33,287 nt of DNA. Origin: an uncultured Ruminococcus sp. GTDB taxonomy: Bacteria > Bacillota > Clostridia > Oscillospirales > CAG-272. The stretch covers positions 1 to 33,287 of the forward strand of contig CACZAZ010000010.1 in the NCBI GenBank assembly GCA_902779285.1, given 5' to 3'. The first letter of the stretch is position 1, and each line of letters opens with the position of its first letter. Positions 23,767-31,096 of the stretch are shown in pieces. The notes beneath the pieces are model-generated. The model saw only the letters and a list, made by a program, of their open reading frames with translations, made no database searches and was not told the DNA's origin. The position numbers and the translations under genes were made by a program.

Positions 23767-24448
23767 CGTCGGCGCAAGAAAGCCGCGGGAGGGACGGGGA
23801 AGCCGGATCTTCACCGTCGCCGTGCTCGCGCTGCTTCTGATCGCGATCCTCGCGGCGATCTTCGTCCCGCTCGGGATCTACCGTTCGCGGGGCAAAGTGA
23901 TGATCTCCTACGGAAACCTGACCGTCCGGCGCGATCTCTACGTCTACTGGCTCTCGGCGTATAAGTACGCGTATCTCTCCGCGCAGTCGAAAAACGACCC
24001 CGCCGTAATGGATACGCCGTCCTACTGGTACGCGTCGGCGGGGGAGGGTACGACCCGCGCCGAAAAGGTCCGCGCCGAGGCGGACGCCTGGATCAAGTGG
24101 ATCGTCTTCGCCGCTTCCTCTTTTGAGGACGAGGACGGAGCGCTGAATCAGGCGACGAGAAACGAGATCGAAAAGACGTGGGAACGGCTCCTGCAGTACG
24201 AACTCGACACCGAAAAAGCGTTCGACCGCGCGGCGAAGCCGATCGGTTTCAGGTACGCGACGGTCAAACGGGCGTTCTTTTATCAGTCCGAGGGCGAATC
24301 CTACCTCTCGGGGGTGAGCGACGAGGAATACGAGGCGTTCTGCACCCTCGCGGAGAGCGAAGTGACGATCAAAGCCGCGGCGGAAAAGATCGATTTCGCG
24401 TCGCTCGGGACCGACGCCCGGTTCTACAACGCCGACTACCTGCCCTGA
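23750..24448 (+). CDS. Membrane-anchored SurA/PrsA-like hypothetical protein
   Basis: This encodes 232 residues. After a basic N-terminus, residues about 20-45 form one membrane helix, and the rest should lie outside the cell. The soluble part starts VMISYGNLTVRRDLYVYWLSAYK and is then mostly helical, recalling the N-terminal chaperone domain of SurA/PrsA foldases; no peptidyl-prolyl isomerase domain is visible. In many Clostridia a PrsA-type foldase follows mfd, which supports the comparison but not a specific activity. The start overlaps mfd by 17 nt and has GGGGAGG upstream, so translation is probably coupled. It could be a remnant or a lineage-specific scaffold. Confidence 0.6.
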   Translation: MERTDNVGARKPREGRGSRIFTVAVLALLLIAILAAIFVPLGIYRSRGKVMISYGNLTVRRDLYVYWLSAYKYAYLSAQSKNDPAVMDTPSYWYASAGEGTTRAEKVRAEADAWIKWIVFAASSFEDEDGALNQATRNEIEKTWERLLQYELDTEKAFDRAAKPIGFRYATVKRAFFYQSEGESYLSGVSDEEYEAFCTLAESEVTIKAAAEKIDFASLGTDARFYNADYLP

Positions 24449-24470
24449 TAAAACGAAAGGAGACCGACCG

Positions 24471-25208
24471 ATGCAATGTCTGGTCCTTGCGGCGGGATAC
24501 GCCACCCGGCTGTACCCTCTGACCGAGAACTATCCGAAGCCCCTCCTGAAAGTGGGGGAGAAGACCATCCTCGACCATCTGCTCGACGACCTGGATCAAA
24601 CCGGGGAGATCGAACGGTACGTCGTGATCTCCAACCGTAAATTCGCCCCGCACTTCACCGAATGGGCGAAGACCCGATCCGGCTCGGTCGCCGTTCTCGA
24701 CGACGGTACGACGAGCAACGAAGGGCGGCTCGGGGCGGTGCGCGACGTCGCGTTCGCGATCGGTTCGCTCTCGCTCGACGACGATCTGCTCGTGATCGCG
24801 GGGGACAACCTGCTCGACTTTTCGCTCGCCCGCTTTCTCGCCTACGCGAAGGGGAAGGGCGCGTCCTCGGTCCTCCGCTACTTTGAGCCGAGTATCGACC
24901 GGCTGAAAAAGTGCGGCGTGCTCGAAATCGGACCGGACGACCGGATCCTCTCGATGGTCGAGAAGCCCGCAGAGCCGAAGTCGCATTGGTGCTGCCCGCC
25001 CTTCTATTTCTTCACGAAAGCGGACGCCCGCCGTGTGGAGGAGGGGATCGCGTCGGGCTGCGGCGTCGACGCGCCGGGCAGTTTTATCGCGTGGCTCGCG
25101 TCGGTCTCGCCGGTCTACGCGATGGAGATGCCGGGGCGCCGCTACGATATCGGGGATATCAAGAGTTACGAAGAAGTCCGAAAGAATTACAGGGGGATCG
25201 AGCAATGA
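24471..25208 (+). CDS. Sugar-phosphate nucleotidyltransferase
   Basis: This 245-residue protein belongs to the RmlA/GalU-like nucleotidyltransferase family that activates sugar phosphates with NTP. It shows LAAGYATRLYPLT (phosphate-binding loop), ENYPKPLLKVG with the catalytic lysine, VIAGDNLLDF (metal-binding Asp), SMVEKP and RYDIGD near the end. The size fits a short nucleotidyltransferase without a hexapeptide-repeat domain. AAAGGAG precedes the ATG. Its stop overlaps the start of the epimerase gene as ATGA, so the two are coupled and probably act on one nucleotide-sugar pathway. The sugar and nucleotide cannot be decided from sequence. Confidence 0.9.
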   Translation: MQCLVLAAGYATRLYPLTENYPKPLLKVGEKTILDHLLDDLDQTGEIERYVVISNRKFAPHFTEWAKTRSGSVAVLDDGTTSNEGRLGAVRDVAFAIGSLSLDDDLLVIAGDNLLDFSLARFLAYAKGKGASSVLRYFEPSIDRLKKCGVLEIGPDDRILSMVEKPAEPKSHWCCPPFYFFTKADARRVEEGIASGCGVDAPGSFIAWLASVSPVYAMEMPGRRYDIGDIKSYEEVRKNYRGIEQ

Positions 25209-26278
25209 TCGCACCGAATATCACCCTTGACGGGCAAACGATACTCGTGACCGGCGCCGCCGGCTTTATCGGCGCGAATTTCGCGCGGCGGCTGCTTGAT
25301 GGCGAACGCGGGATCACGGTGATCGGCTTTGACAATCTGAACGATTATTACGACGTCACGCTCAAAGAGGCGCGGCTGAAAGAACTTGCGGAAACCGCGG
25401 AACGGCGTCCGGAAAACCGCTGGTTTTTTGTCCGCGGCGACCTCTCCGACGCCTCCGCCGTGCGGAACGTTTTCGCGGAATACCGCCCGGGGGTGGTCGT
25501 CAATTTGGCAGCGCAGGCGGGCGTTCGCTACTCGATCGACCATCCCGACGCGTATCTCTCGAGCAACGTGATCGGTTTCTACAATATCCTCGAGGCGTGC
25601 CGCCGCTATCCGGTCCTGCATCTGGTCTACGCCTCCTCGTCCTCGGTCTACGGCTCGAATAAGAAAGTGCCGTACTCGACCGACGATCCGGTCGACGATC
25701 CGGTCTCGCTCTACGCCGCGACCAAGAAATCGAACGAACTGTTCGCCCACGCCTACGCGAAACTCTACGACGTCCCGACCACCGGGCTCCGCTTTTTCAC
25801 GGTCTACGGACCCGCGGGGCGCCCGGATATGGCGTATTTCGGCTTCACCGACAAATTGAGACGCGGCGAGACCATCAGGATCTTCAATTACGGGAACTGC
25901 AAGCGCGACTTCACCTACGTCGACGACGTGGTCGAGGGCATTCTCCGCGTGACGGTACGCGCCCCCGAAAAGAAGACCGGGGAGGACGGGCTTCCGATCC
26001 CGCCGGTCCGGCTCTACAATATCGGGAACAGCCATCCCGAGAATCTGCTCGACTTCGTTTCGATCCTGCAGGAGGAGTTGATCCGCGCGGGCGTTCTTCC
26101 CGCCGACTATGATTTCGAGTCGCACAAGCAGCTCGTGCCGATGCAGCCGGGCGACGTCCCGACCACCTACGCCGACACGACCCCGCTCGAACGCGATACC
26201 GGCTTCCGTCCCGCCACCCCGCTCCGGGAGGGGCTTCGCCGCTTCGCGGAGTGGTACCGCGCCTACTATCTCGAATAA
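25205..26278 (+). CDS. NAD-dependent nucleotide-sugar epimerase (UDP-glucuronate 4-epimerase-like)
   Basis: This encodes 357 residues of the extended short-chain dehydrogenase family. It has the NAD-binding GAAGFIG near residue 16, NLNDYYDVTLKEARL, LAAQAGVRYSIDHPDAY, ASSSSVYG and the catalytic YAATKK pair. RFFTVYGPAGRPDMAYFGF and RDFTYVDDVVEGI follow. The NDYYD and AGVRYS segments and the PDMA motif are typical of UDP-glucuronate 4-epimerases and close relatives, which feed galacturonate into surface polysaccharides. The ATG overlaps the upstream stop (ATGA). A 20-nt perfect palindrome follows the stop. Confidence 0.9.
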   Translation: MIAPNITLDGQTILVTGAAGFIGANFARRLLDGERGITVIGFDNLNDYYDVTLKEARLKELAETAERRPENRWFFVRGDLSDASAVRNVFAEYRPGVVVNLAAQAGVRYSIDHPDAYLSSNVIGFYNILEACRRYPVLHLVYASSSSVYGSNKKVPYSTDDPVDDPVSLYAATKKSNELFAHAYAKLYDVPTTGLRFFTVYGPAGRPDMAYFGFTDKLRRGETIRIFNYGNCKRDFTYVDDVVEGILRVTVRAPEKKTGEDGLPIPPVRLYNIGNSHPENLLDFVSILQEELIRAGVLPADYDFESHKQLVPMQPGDVPTTYADTTPLERDTGFRPATPLREGLRRFAEWYRAYYLE

Positions 26279-26285
26279 AACCGTT

Positions 26286-26305
26286 CCCCCTCCCGCGGGA
26301 GGGGG
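26286..26305. repeat. 20-bp perfect palindrome between the epimerase and ecfT genes
   Basis: CCCCCTCCCGCGGGAGGGGG begins 7 nt after the epimerase stop. RNA could form a very stable GC hairpin, extended by flanking bases, but no T run follows, so a classic terminator is unlikely. It could protect or separate parts of the transcript. Confidence 0.7.
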
Positions 26306-26357
26306 AGCGTCGATTGATCCCGGAGAGGGGGAACGAAAAAGAAAGGAGGGCTCCGCC

Positions 26358-27242
26358 GTGACCTACGCCGACCGACTGCATCCGCTGACGGTCTTCGTCT
26401 TCTATTCGTCGATCCTCGTTCTGACCATGACGGCGACCCATCCCGCCGCGCTGCTCCCCCTGTTCGTCTCCGCGATTTTGCTCCGCGGCGTACAGATCGG
26501 GGCGAAAAAGATGCTCGCCGGCACCCCCGTCGCGCTTCTGCTGCTGCTCACCGTCGCCGCGATCAACCTGTTTCTCGTGCATAGGGGCGCGAAGATCCTG
26601 TTCTTCCTGAACGGCAGACCCGTCACGCTGGAGGCGGGGCTCGCGGGGCTGTCCTCGGGCGTGATGATCCTGACTGTGATCCTGTTCTGCGCCTGCCTTG
26701 CGCGGTCGCTGCCGGGGGATCGGATGCTCTCTCTTTTCGCCCGCCGTCTGCCGCGTTTCGCCCTGCTGCTCCGGATGGCGGTCGGTTTTCTCCCCCGTTT
26801 CCGTCTCCGCTACCGCGAGATCTCGGAGGCGCGGGGGGCGCTCGGGGTCGCCTCGGAAAAAGGAACGATCCGAAAGATCCGTGCGCGGCTCTCCGATCTC
26901 TCGATCCTGATGACCCTGATGCTCGAGGAATCGATGGACCGTGCGGACGGGATGCGGGCGCGGGGCTACGGGCTCCCCGGCGCGACGAGAGCCGCGACCG
27001 AACCGAAGAGCCGCCGCGACGCGGTGCTCGCCGTCCTTCTGATCCTTCTGCTCGTCCCGGCGCTTTACCCCCTGTTCTCGGGGAGAGGGGATTGGAACTG
27101 GTATCCGCTCGACAGGACGGCGCTGGTCCCCGATCTTTCGCTCGCTCTGTTCTTCGCCGCGGGAACGGCGATCGCCGTCCTGCCCGTCATCCTCGAAGGA
27201 AAGGAAACGCTGAAATGGCATATCTTGCGGTCACGGATCTGA
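26358..27242 (+). CDS. ecfT: ECF transporter transmembrane component (EcfT)
   Basis: EcfT couples ATP hydrolysis by the EcfA subunits to toppling of a vitamin-binding S component. It has 294 residues of the CbiQ/EcfT family, with hydrophobic segments near the N-terminus (about 10-75) and a final pair near the C-terminus. The cytoplasmic coupling helices include ESMDRADGMRARGYG, containing the Ala-Arg-Gly motif that docks on the ATPases. The start is GTG at 26358, chosen because AAAGGAGGG lies 7 nt upstream; the frame is open back to 26109 within the epimerase gene but that part is a shadow. The 3' end overlaps the ATPase gene by 28 nt. Confidence 0.9.
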   Translation: MTYADRLHPLTVFVFYSSILVLTMTATHPAALLPLFVSAILLRGVQIGAKKMLAGTPVALLLLLTVAAINLFLVHRGAKILFFLNGRPVTLEAGLAGLSSGVMILTVILFCACLARSLPGDRMLSLFARRLPRFALLLRMAVGFLPRFRLRYREISEARGALGVASEKGTIRKIRARLSDLSILMTLMLEESMDRADGMRARGYGLPGATRAATEPKSRRDAVLAVLLILLLVPALYPLFSGRGDWNWYPLDRTALVPDLSLALFFAAGTAIAVLPVILEGKETLKWHILRSRI

Positions 27243-28828
27243 CCTTTACCTATCACGGCGCCGCCGCCCCCGCTCTTACCGGGTGCAGTCTCTCGGTCGA
27301 AGAGGGGGAGTTCCTGCTTGTGATCGGACCGAGCGGATGCGGGAAGACCACGTTGCTCCGCTCGCTGAAACCCGCGCTCGCCCCCTACGGAGAAACGACG
27401 GGGACGGTCGAACTCGACGGCACGCCGCTCGATCGGCTCTCTCCCCGCGACGCGGCAACCCTGATCGGCTTCGTCGGGCAGGATCCCGAACGGCAGACGG
27501 TCACGGACACGGTGTTTGCCGAGATCGCGTTCGGGCTTGAATCGACCGGCGTCGACGATCCCCTGATCGCGGGGCGCGTCGCGGAGGCGGCGGGCTTTCT
27601 CGGGATCTCTCATCTTGCCGCTCGGAAGATCGCGGAACTCTCGGGCGGGGAAAAACAACTCGTCAACCTCGCGGCGGCGCTCGCGCTCCGTCCGCGCCTT
27701 CTGCTGCTCGACGAGCCGGTCGCGCGGCTGGATCCCCCGGCGAAACTCCGCTTTCTGTCGGCTGTCCGCAGGATCAACGAGGAGGCGGGCGTGACCGTAA
27801 TCCTCGTGTGCCACGATACGGAGGAACTTTTTCCCGCGGTCGACCGCGTCGCGATGATGGAGAACGGGTCGATCGGATCGGTCCTGCCTCCGCGGGAGTT
27901 CGTGCGGCGGGCGGAGAACGGTATCGTCCCCTTCGTGCCGACGGTCCCCCGGATCTGGCTTCTTTCGGGAGGCGCGGGCGAGCCCCCGCTCTCGGTGCGC
28001 GAGGGACGCGCTTGGCTGAAAGAAACGCTCGGCGCGAAAACGCCCGCAACCGTCCCCGAAAAGGACGACGAGCCGTCCGGAAAAGAGGAACTGTTATCCG
28101 CCCGCGACCTTTGGTTCCGCTACGGACGGAACGATCCCGACGTGGTCGCGAATCTGTCCTGTACGCTCTTTGCCGGCGAGATCCTCGCGCTTCTGAAACT
28201 GCTCGCCGGCATCCTGCGCCCCGTCGCGGGGACGATCCGTTACGAGGGGAAAAAGGGATTTCTCAAGGCGGGCAGAAACGCGATCGCCTATCTGCCGCAG
28301 GACCCCGCGCTCCTCTTCGCTTCGGACACCGTCCGCGAGGAACTCGACGAGATGACGAGCGGGACTCCCGACGGCGCCGCCGCGACCTCCGAACTCGTCG
28401 AACGGCTCTCGCTCGGCGGGTTGCTCGATTCGCATCCGTACGATCTCAGCGGCGGGGAACAGACCCGGCTCGCGCTCGCCAAATTGCTGCTGCTCTCCCC
28501 CCGCGTTCTGCTTCTCGACGAGCCGACGGCGGGGCTGGATCCCGTGGCGAAAACCGAACTCTGCGCCCTCCTCCGCGAACTGGCGAAAACGGGGTGCGGG
28601 ATCGTCGTTGCGACCCACGATCTCACCTTCGCCTCGGAGACCGCCGACCGCGCCGCCGCCTTCTTCAACGCGAATTTGACGTCTCCCGCCGATACGTTCC
28701 GCTTTTTCTCGGGCAATCGCTTCTACACCACGCAGGCGGTGCGCCTGACCCGCGATCTCACCCGCGTATGCCTGACCGCGGAAGAAGCGGTCGCAGCGAT
28801 CCGCGAAAAGGAAGGAGGTACGCCGTGA
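27215..28828 (+). CDS. Fused ECF ATPase (EcfA-EcfA) with Walker A missing in the second domain
   Basis: This encodes 537 residues with two ABC domains in one chain, a common Clostridia form. Domain 1 is complete: GPSGCGKTT (Walker A, about 38-46), Q-loop in VGQDPE, LSGGEKQ signature, LLLLDEPVARLD (Walker B) and CHD. Domain 2 (from about residue 291) has GEILALL directly joined to KLLAGILRP (residues 321-336). The expected GPNGAGKTTLL loop of about 11 residues between them is absent. The Q-loop (LPQDP), LSGGEQTR, LLLLDEPTAGLD and THD are all present, and the frame is intact. Domain 2 should bind ATP poorly or not at all, leaving one canonical site at most. A 33-nt deletion between short repeats (Leu-Leu codons), or an assembly error, would explain it. 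GTGA couples it to the S-component gene. Confidence 0.92.
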   Translation: MAYLAVTDLTFTYHGAAAPALTGCSLSVEEGEFLLVIGPSGCGKTTLLRSLKPALAPYGETTGTVELDGTPLDRLSPRDAATLIGFVGQDPERQTVTDTVFAEIAFGLESTGVDDPLIAGRVAEAAGFLGISHLAARKIAELSGGEKQLVNLAAALALRPRLLLLDEPVARLDPPAKLRFLSAVRRINEEAGVTVILVCHDTEELFPAVDRVAMMENGSIGSVLPPREFVRRAENGIVPFVPTVPRIWLLSGGAGEPPLSVREGRAWLKETLGAKTPATVPEKDDEPSGKEELLSARDLWFRYGRNDPDVVANLSCTLFAGEILALLKLLAGILRPVAGTIRYEGKKGFLKAGRNAIAYLPQDPALLFASDTVREELDEMTSGTPDGAAATSELVERLSLGGLLDSHPYDLSGGEQTRLALAKLLLLSPRVLLLDEPTAGLDPVAKTELCALLRELAKTGCGIVVATHDLTFASETADRAAAFFNANLTSPADTFRFFSGNRFYTTQAVRLTRDLTRVCLTAEEAVAAIREKEGGTP

Positions 28829-29508
28829 CGAATTACCGTACCCGCGTCTTCCTGCTCGTTTTCTTTGGGGTCCTCGCCCTTTTTGACGCGTTTTTGTGGC
28901 TCCGGGGACAGTACCGGCTCGCGTTTCCTCTTTTGGCGTTCCTTCTGACCCTCCCCGCTCTGATCGCGTTCGAGTGGCGAAGGAGCGGCGCCCGCGAGTT
29001 GGCGGCGATCGCCGTTATGACCGGGATCTCGGTGGTCGGGCGGGTCGTCTTCGCTCCGCTCCCCGGCTTCAAACCGGTCTCCGCCGTCGTGATCCTGACC
29101 GGACTTTCGTTCGGACCGCTCGCCGGGTTCATCACGGGAGCGGCGACGGCGTTGCTCTCCAATTTCTTTTTCGGGCAGGGACCCTGGACGGCGTTCCAGA
29201 TGCTCGCGTGGGGAGCGGTAGGCTTGCTCGCGGGGCTGTTTTCCCGCACGCGTCTGCGCCGCAATCCCGTACTGCTCGGGCTCCTCGGCGTGATCGGCGG
29301 CGTTCTGTTCTCGGCTCTGACCGACCTCTGGACGACGGTCGCCGCGACCGGGACCCTGCTCCCCGCCGCCTATCTGACCTTCCTGATCTCGGGGCTTCCG
29401 TTCACCGTGCTGTACGCCGTTTCGAACGTCCTGTTCCTTTTGATCCTGACCCGCCCGATCCTCCGCAAGACCGACCGGCTGAAACGGAAATACGGGCTGT
29501 TCACCTGA
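28825..29508 (+). CDS. ECF transporter substrate-binding (S) component
   Basis: This encodes 227 residues, very hydrophobic, with about six membrane helices. The central part (GRVVFAPLPGFKPVSAVVI, LSFGPLAGFITGAATALLSN, FFFGQGPWTAFQMLAWG) matches the group of S components that includes the cobalamin transporter CbrT. Cobalamin or a related tetrapyrrole is therefore the most likely substrate, but this is inferred by resemblance. The start is GTG at 28825 overlapping the ATPase stop, with AAGGAGGT at 28812-28819. With the T and fused A genes it forms a complete dedicated ECF cassette. No riboswitch is visible upstream of the cassette (only 79 nt). Confidence 0.85.
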   Translation: MTNYRTRVFLLVFFGVLALFDAFLWLRGQYRLAFPLLAFLLTLPALIAFEWRRSGARELAAIAVMTGISVVGRVVFAPLPGFKPVSAVVILTGLSFGPLAGFITGAATALLSNFFFGQGPWTAFQMLAWGAVGLLAGLFSRTRLRRNPVLLGLLGVIGGVLFSALTDLWTTVAATGTLLPAAYLTFLISGLPFTVLYAVSNVLFLLILTRPILRKTDRLKRKYGLFT

Positions 29509-29520
29509 TCTCACCCGCTT

Positions 29521-29558
29521 TTTCTTTTCGCGCACGCGCGAGAAATTGTATTTTTATT
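29521..29558 (+). terminator. Possible terminator after the ECF operon
   Basis: A short imperfect stem (TTTCT and CGCG paired with CGCG and AGAAA, with a small bulge) is followed by TTGTATTTTTATT. It is weaker than the other terminators here but sits just where the gene run ends and a new promoter begins. Confidence 0.45.
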
Positions 29559-29578
29559 CATATTTTGCCGCGCCCGTC

Positions 29579-29607
29579 TTGATTTTCTCGACAAATTATG
29601 ATATACT
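29579..29607 (+). promoter_or_regulatory. Promoter of the surface-glycan cluster
   Basis: TTGATT at 29579-29584 and TATACT at 29602-29607 are 17 bp apart. Transcription from about 29614 gives an 85-nt leader containing a GC-rich hairpin (29629-29638 with 29649-29659) and an AAGGAG site 23 nt before the sugar transferase ATG. Confidence 0.75.
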
Positions 29608-29621
29608 ATAAAAGATATTTA

Positions 29622-29702
29622 ATGCAACCCGCCCGCGCAGGTCAGATCGCGCGCGGCGGCGATAATCCGAAGGAGCTCCGTTTTTCGAATAGCCGAATAT
29701 GA
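29622..29702 (+). CDS. Possible 26-codon leader ORF overlapping the sugar transferase start
   Basis: An ATG 8 nt after the predicted transcription start opens a frame that ends in TGA at 29700-29702, overlapping the next ATG as ATGA. It has no ribosome binding site of its own. If translated, it would bring ribosomes to the start codon of the downstream gene, which lacks a normally spaced Shine-Dalgarno. Codon bias is weaker than in real genes, so it may be chance. Confidence 0.22.
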   Translation: MQPARAGQIARGGDNPKELRFSNSRI

Positions 29703-30346
29703 AAAAGAAACCCGTTTATTCCTTACTGAAAAGAGCGTTCGACCTGTTCGTCTCGCTTATCGCCATCCTTCTTTTGCTGATCCCGATGCTGATCGTGGCG
29801 ATCGCCGTCAAACTCGACAGCAAAGGACCGGTCTTTTTTAAGCAGGAACGCGTCGGCAAGAACAAAAAACTGTTCAAGATCCTGAAGTTCCGCTCCATGT
29901 ATACGGACACCGACCCGAACGCGCCGACGCATCAACTGCAGGAGGCGGATTCGCACATCACGAAGGTCGGGCACTTCATCCGGCGGACGTCGATCGACGA
30001 ACTGCCGCAGATCTACAATATCTTTCTCGGTCAGATGAGTTTCGTCGGTCCGCGTCCGGCCCTGTGGAACCAGGACGACCTGATCGCAGAACGCGACCGC
30101 TATCACGCAAACGACGTGAAGCCGGGGCTTACGGGGCTGGCGCAGATCAGCGGACGCGACGAACTCGAGATCGACGTCAAGGCGAAACTCGACGGCGAAT
30201 ACGTAGAGAAACGCGGCGTCTTTTACGATCTCTCGCTTCTCGCACGGACGGTGTTCTCGGTGTTCCGGCACGAGGGCGTCGTGGAAGGCGGAACGGGAGA
30301 GATACATAAGAGGGAAGAAAACGGAACGGGAGACGGGGATGGCTGA
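29699..30346 (+). CDS. Polyprenyl-phosphate sugar-1-phosphate transferase (bacterial sugar transferase)
   Basis: The enzyme moves a sugar-1-phosphate from a nucleotide sugar onto undecaprenyl phosphate, starting a lipid-linked glycan on the inner membrane face. It has 215 residues, the monotopic PglC/WcaJ C-terminal type. One membrane helix (about 14-37) is followed by FFKQERVGKNKKLFKILKFRSM, the catalytic Asp-Glu pair in RRTSIDELPQIYN, FVGPRPAL and PGLTGLAQISGR. The ATG at 29699 is the only start, since a stop lies 3 codons upstream; the nearest AAGGAG is 23 nt away, so initiation is unusual. Its last 8 nt overlap the glycosyltransferase gene. The C-terminal tail is short and glycine-rich. 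Confidence 0.93.
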   Translation: MKKKPVYSLLKRAFDLFVSLIAILLLLIPMLIVAIAVKLDSKGPVFFKQERVGKNKKLFKILKFRSMYTDTDPNAPTHQLQEADSHITKVGHFIRRTSIDELPQIYNIFLGQMSFVGPRPALWNQDDLIAERDRYHANDVKPGLTGLAQISGRDELEIDVKAKLDGEYVEKRGVFYDLSLLARTVFSVFRHEGVVEGGTGEIHKREENGTGDGDG

Positions 30347-31085
30347 AGTATCGATCATCACTCCGGCGCATAACGCCGAGAACTTTTTGCCCGAAACGAT
30401 CGACAGCGTTCTGGATCAGACCTTTCGGGATTGGGAACTGATCGTCGTCGACGACTGCTCGACCGACCGGACCTTTGAGATCGCCTCGGCGTACGCGGCA
30501 AAGGATCCGCGCGTCCGCGTGCTCCGGAACGAGGTCAACTCCGGCGTCGCCGCGACGCGGAATCGCGGACTGGAGGTCGCGAGCGGCGACTATATCGCTT
30601 TCGTCGACAGCGACGACCTGTGGCTCCCCGAGAAACTGGAAAAGCAACTCCGTTTTATGAAGGAGAAAGGCGTCGTTTTTTCCTACACCGACTATCAGAA
30701 ATACGTCACCGAGACGAAAGAACGCGGAAAGGTCCTGCGTGCGCCGACGAAAATGACGGCGAAAAAGATCCTCGGGAATACCGCGATCGGGTGTCTGACC
30801 GTGATGGTCGACCGAAAGACCGTCGGCGATTTCCGGATGCCGCCGCTCCCGCACACGGAGGACAACTGCACCTGGCAGGAGATCCTCTCCCGGGGATACG
30901 TCGGGTACAGGCTCCCGATGGTCCTCTCGCTCTATCGGATCAGCGACCGCTCCATGACCTCCGACAAGTCCCGTGCGGCGAAACAACAGTGGGAGACCTA
31001 CCGAAAGTATTACAAATTCTCGTTTGTCAAGAGCGCCTACTACTTTACGAAATACGCTTTTCACGCGGTCATTAAACATATTTGA
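30339..31085 (+). CDS. Glycosyltransferase family 2
   Basis: This encodes 248 residues of a GT-A fold transferase that adds a sugar from a nucleotide sugar to the lipid-linked glycan. The order is typical: VSIITPAHNAENFL, QTFRDWELIVVDDCSTDRT, NSGVAATRNRGLEVASGDYIAFVDSDDLW with the metal-binding DSDD, then a shorter acceptor domain with a HTEDNCTW segment carrying the likely catalytic Glu-Asp. No membrane segment is obvious. GGGAGA lies before the ATG, within the end of the sugar transferase gene (8-nt overlap), so the pair is co-translated. Linkage and sugar are unknown. Confidence 0.92.
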   Translation: MAEVSIITPAHNAENFLPETIDSVLDQTFRDWELIVVDDCSTDRTFEIASAYAAKDPRVRVLRNEVNSGVAATRNRGLEVASGDYIAFVDSDDLWLPEKLEKQLRFMKEKGVVFSYTDYQKYVTETKERGKVLRAPTKMTAKKILGNTAIGCLTVMVDRKTVGDFRMPPLPHTEDNCTWQEILSRGYVGYRLPMVLSLYRISDRSMTSDKSRAAKQQWETYRKYYKFSFVKSAYYFTKYAFHAVIKHI

Positions 31086-31096
31086 GGGAGATAACC

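Noticed and set aside
24911..25204. N-terminal extension of the epimerase into the nucleotidyltransferase gene
   Set aside because: The extended part is Arg/Gly-rich shadow sequence; the epimerase fold starts after the ATG at 25205, which is coupled by ATGA.
26279..26357. Cobalamin riboswitch upstream of the ECF genes
   Set aside because: The gap is 79 nt, too short for a cobalamin aptamer, and contains only the GC palindrome and ribosome binding site.
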